Origin: Anammoximicrobium sp032229885
GTDB taxonomy: Bacteria > Planctomycetota > Planctomycetia > Pirellulales > Pirellulaceae
Length of the DNA stretch: 15,730 bases
Assembly (NCBI GenBank): GCA_032229885.1
Contig: JAVYAJ010000437.1
Location: forward strand, 1-15,730
Direction: 5' to 3'
Shown in pieces: positions 15,245 through 15,730 of this stretch (position 1 is the stretch's first letter; each line of letters starts with the position of its first letter). Made by a program: the position numbers and the translations under genes. The notes beneath the pieces were generated by a model, which saw only the letters and a list, made by a program, of their open reading frames with translations, made no database searches and was not told the origin of the DNA.

Positions 15245-15640
15245 GCCGCGACGCGGTGCCGTCGGGCGACGCTGTTGCGCTGCGTCACGCTGCGCCGACC
15301 AGCCAAAACGTCGAGCTGCGCTAGGGTAGAGGTTGCGATTCACGGGGGTTTGACCGAAAGCAAAAACATGGGTGATCGTTTGATGTGCCGAACCGGTCGC
15401 GTGCGATCGTGCGCAGCCAAAGCCGTCGAAAACGCTCGCAACCCAACAACGGCCGCGCGACGTGGGTCGGAACAACTCTTAGAACTGTAATGGCGCGGCG
15501 CCCGCGAGTCAAGGCGCAAGTTCGCAAAAAGTGGTTCGACTGGTTTAGACGTCGCCGAGATTGGCGGTCACCAAATGCTGGGATACGGGAGCGACGGGCT
15601 GTGCTATTAACGCAGGCTATCGCCCGCAACCCAAAAGAAT
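15245..15640. other. Region upstream of the ilvB leader without a supported gene
   Basis: Open frames of up to about 100 codons occur on both strands here, rich in arginine and without recognisable motifs or ribosome sites, so I read them as chance frames in GC-rich DNA. The ilvB promoter should lie in this stretch, but no clear -35/-10 pair was found by eye. Confidence 0.5.
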
Positions 15641-15643
15641 CTG

Positions 15644-15730
15644 TTTGGCCGAAGGCCTCCGATCACCGTAGCCTGGGGCAACGCCCCAGGGCTGGCGCCG
15701 CGCGTGTGCCTCTGTTGGCCGAAGGCCATA
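15644..15730 (+). repeat. REP-like elements at the right window edge
   Basis: TTTGGCC-GAA-GGCC (15644-15656), then TCACCGTAG, then the perfect hairpin CCTGGGGC-AAC-GCCCCAGG (15672-15690), repeats the structure of the arrays around the transposase, with GTAG at 15668-15671. A further TTGGCC-GAA-GGCCATA (15715-15730) is identical to the hairpin just upstream of the transposase gene (205-220). The orientation is that of the left array. The element runs off the window. Confidence 0.88.

Noticed and set aside
15321..15629. Minus-strand frame of 102 codons upstream of the ilvB leader
   Set aside because: Arg/Cys-rich, no motif, no ribosome site; consistent with a chance open frame.

Overview
The window looks like a high-GC chromosomal segment from a planctomycete, most likely of the Pirellulales group. 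This assignment is inferred from protein style only: prepilin-type N-termini, 'ISAGLDGEYG'- and 'DNITNHN'-like motifs and very long GspK-like proteins are familiar from that group. No marker gene (rRNA, ribosomal protein) is present to confirm it.

Region 1 (1-943) is a RAYT/REP unit. It holds a 150-aa single-domain HUH (Y1) transposase, flanked on the left by 94-bp tandem units and on the right by 69-bp tandem units of opposite orientation. The units contain GC-rich hairpins, one class of which is preceded by the tetranucleotide GTAG, the signature of REP elements recognised by REP-associated tyrosine transposases. A further REP of the left-hand type lies at the extreme right edge (about 15644-15730).

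Region 2 (about 1038-12785, + strand) is a block of six genes for type II secretion/type IV pilus-like pseudopilins: two GspG-like, one GspH-like, one GspI-like, one giant GspK-like (about 1605 aa) and one GspJ-like protein. The first four genes are coupled by 1-4 nt overlaps or a 3-nt gap. Two gaps (5425-6053 and 10872-11090) then interrupt the close packing; the second opens with a seven-copy heptamer repeat. No secretin, ATPase, inner-membrane platform or prepilin peptidase gene is in the window, so the set would need assembly machinery encoded elsewhere. Together the proteins look like a major/minor pseudopilin set for a pseudopilus whose tip protein is greatly enlarged.

Region 3 (13020-15021, - strand) is ilvB-ilvN, acetolactate synthase, convergent with the pseudopilin block. 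Both subunits resemble the enterobacterial isozyme I type, including a short, ACT-only small subunit. The ilvB leader is the most interesting non-coding part: a valine-rich reading frame ending 134 nt before ilvB, a GC-rich hairpin followed by a U-rich stretch, and a perfect 12-bp inverted repeat whose downstream arm covers the ilvB Shine-Dalgarno. This resembles an ivbL-type attenuation/translation-control leader, although no good start codon for the peptide was found.

Region 4 (about 15245-15640) shows no convincing gene.
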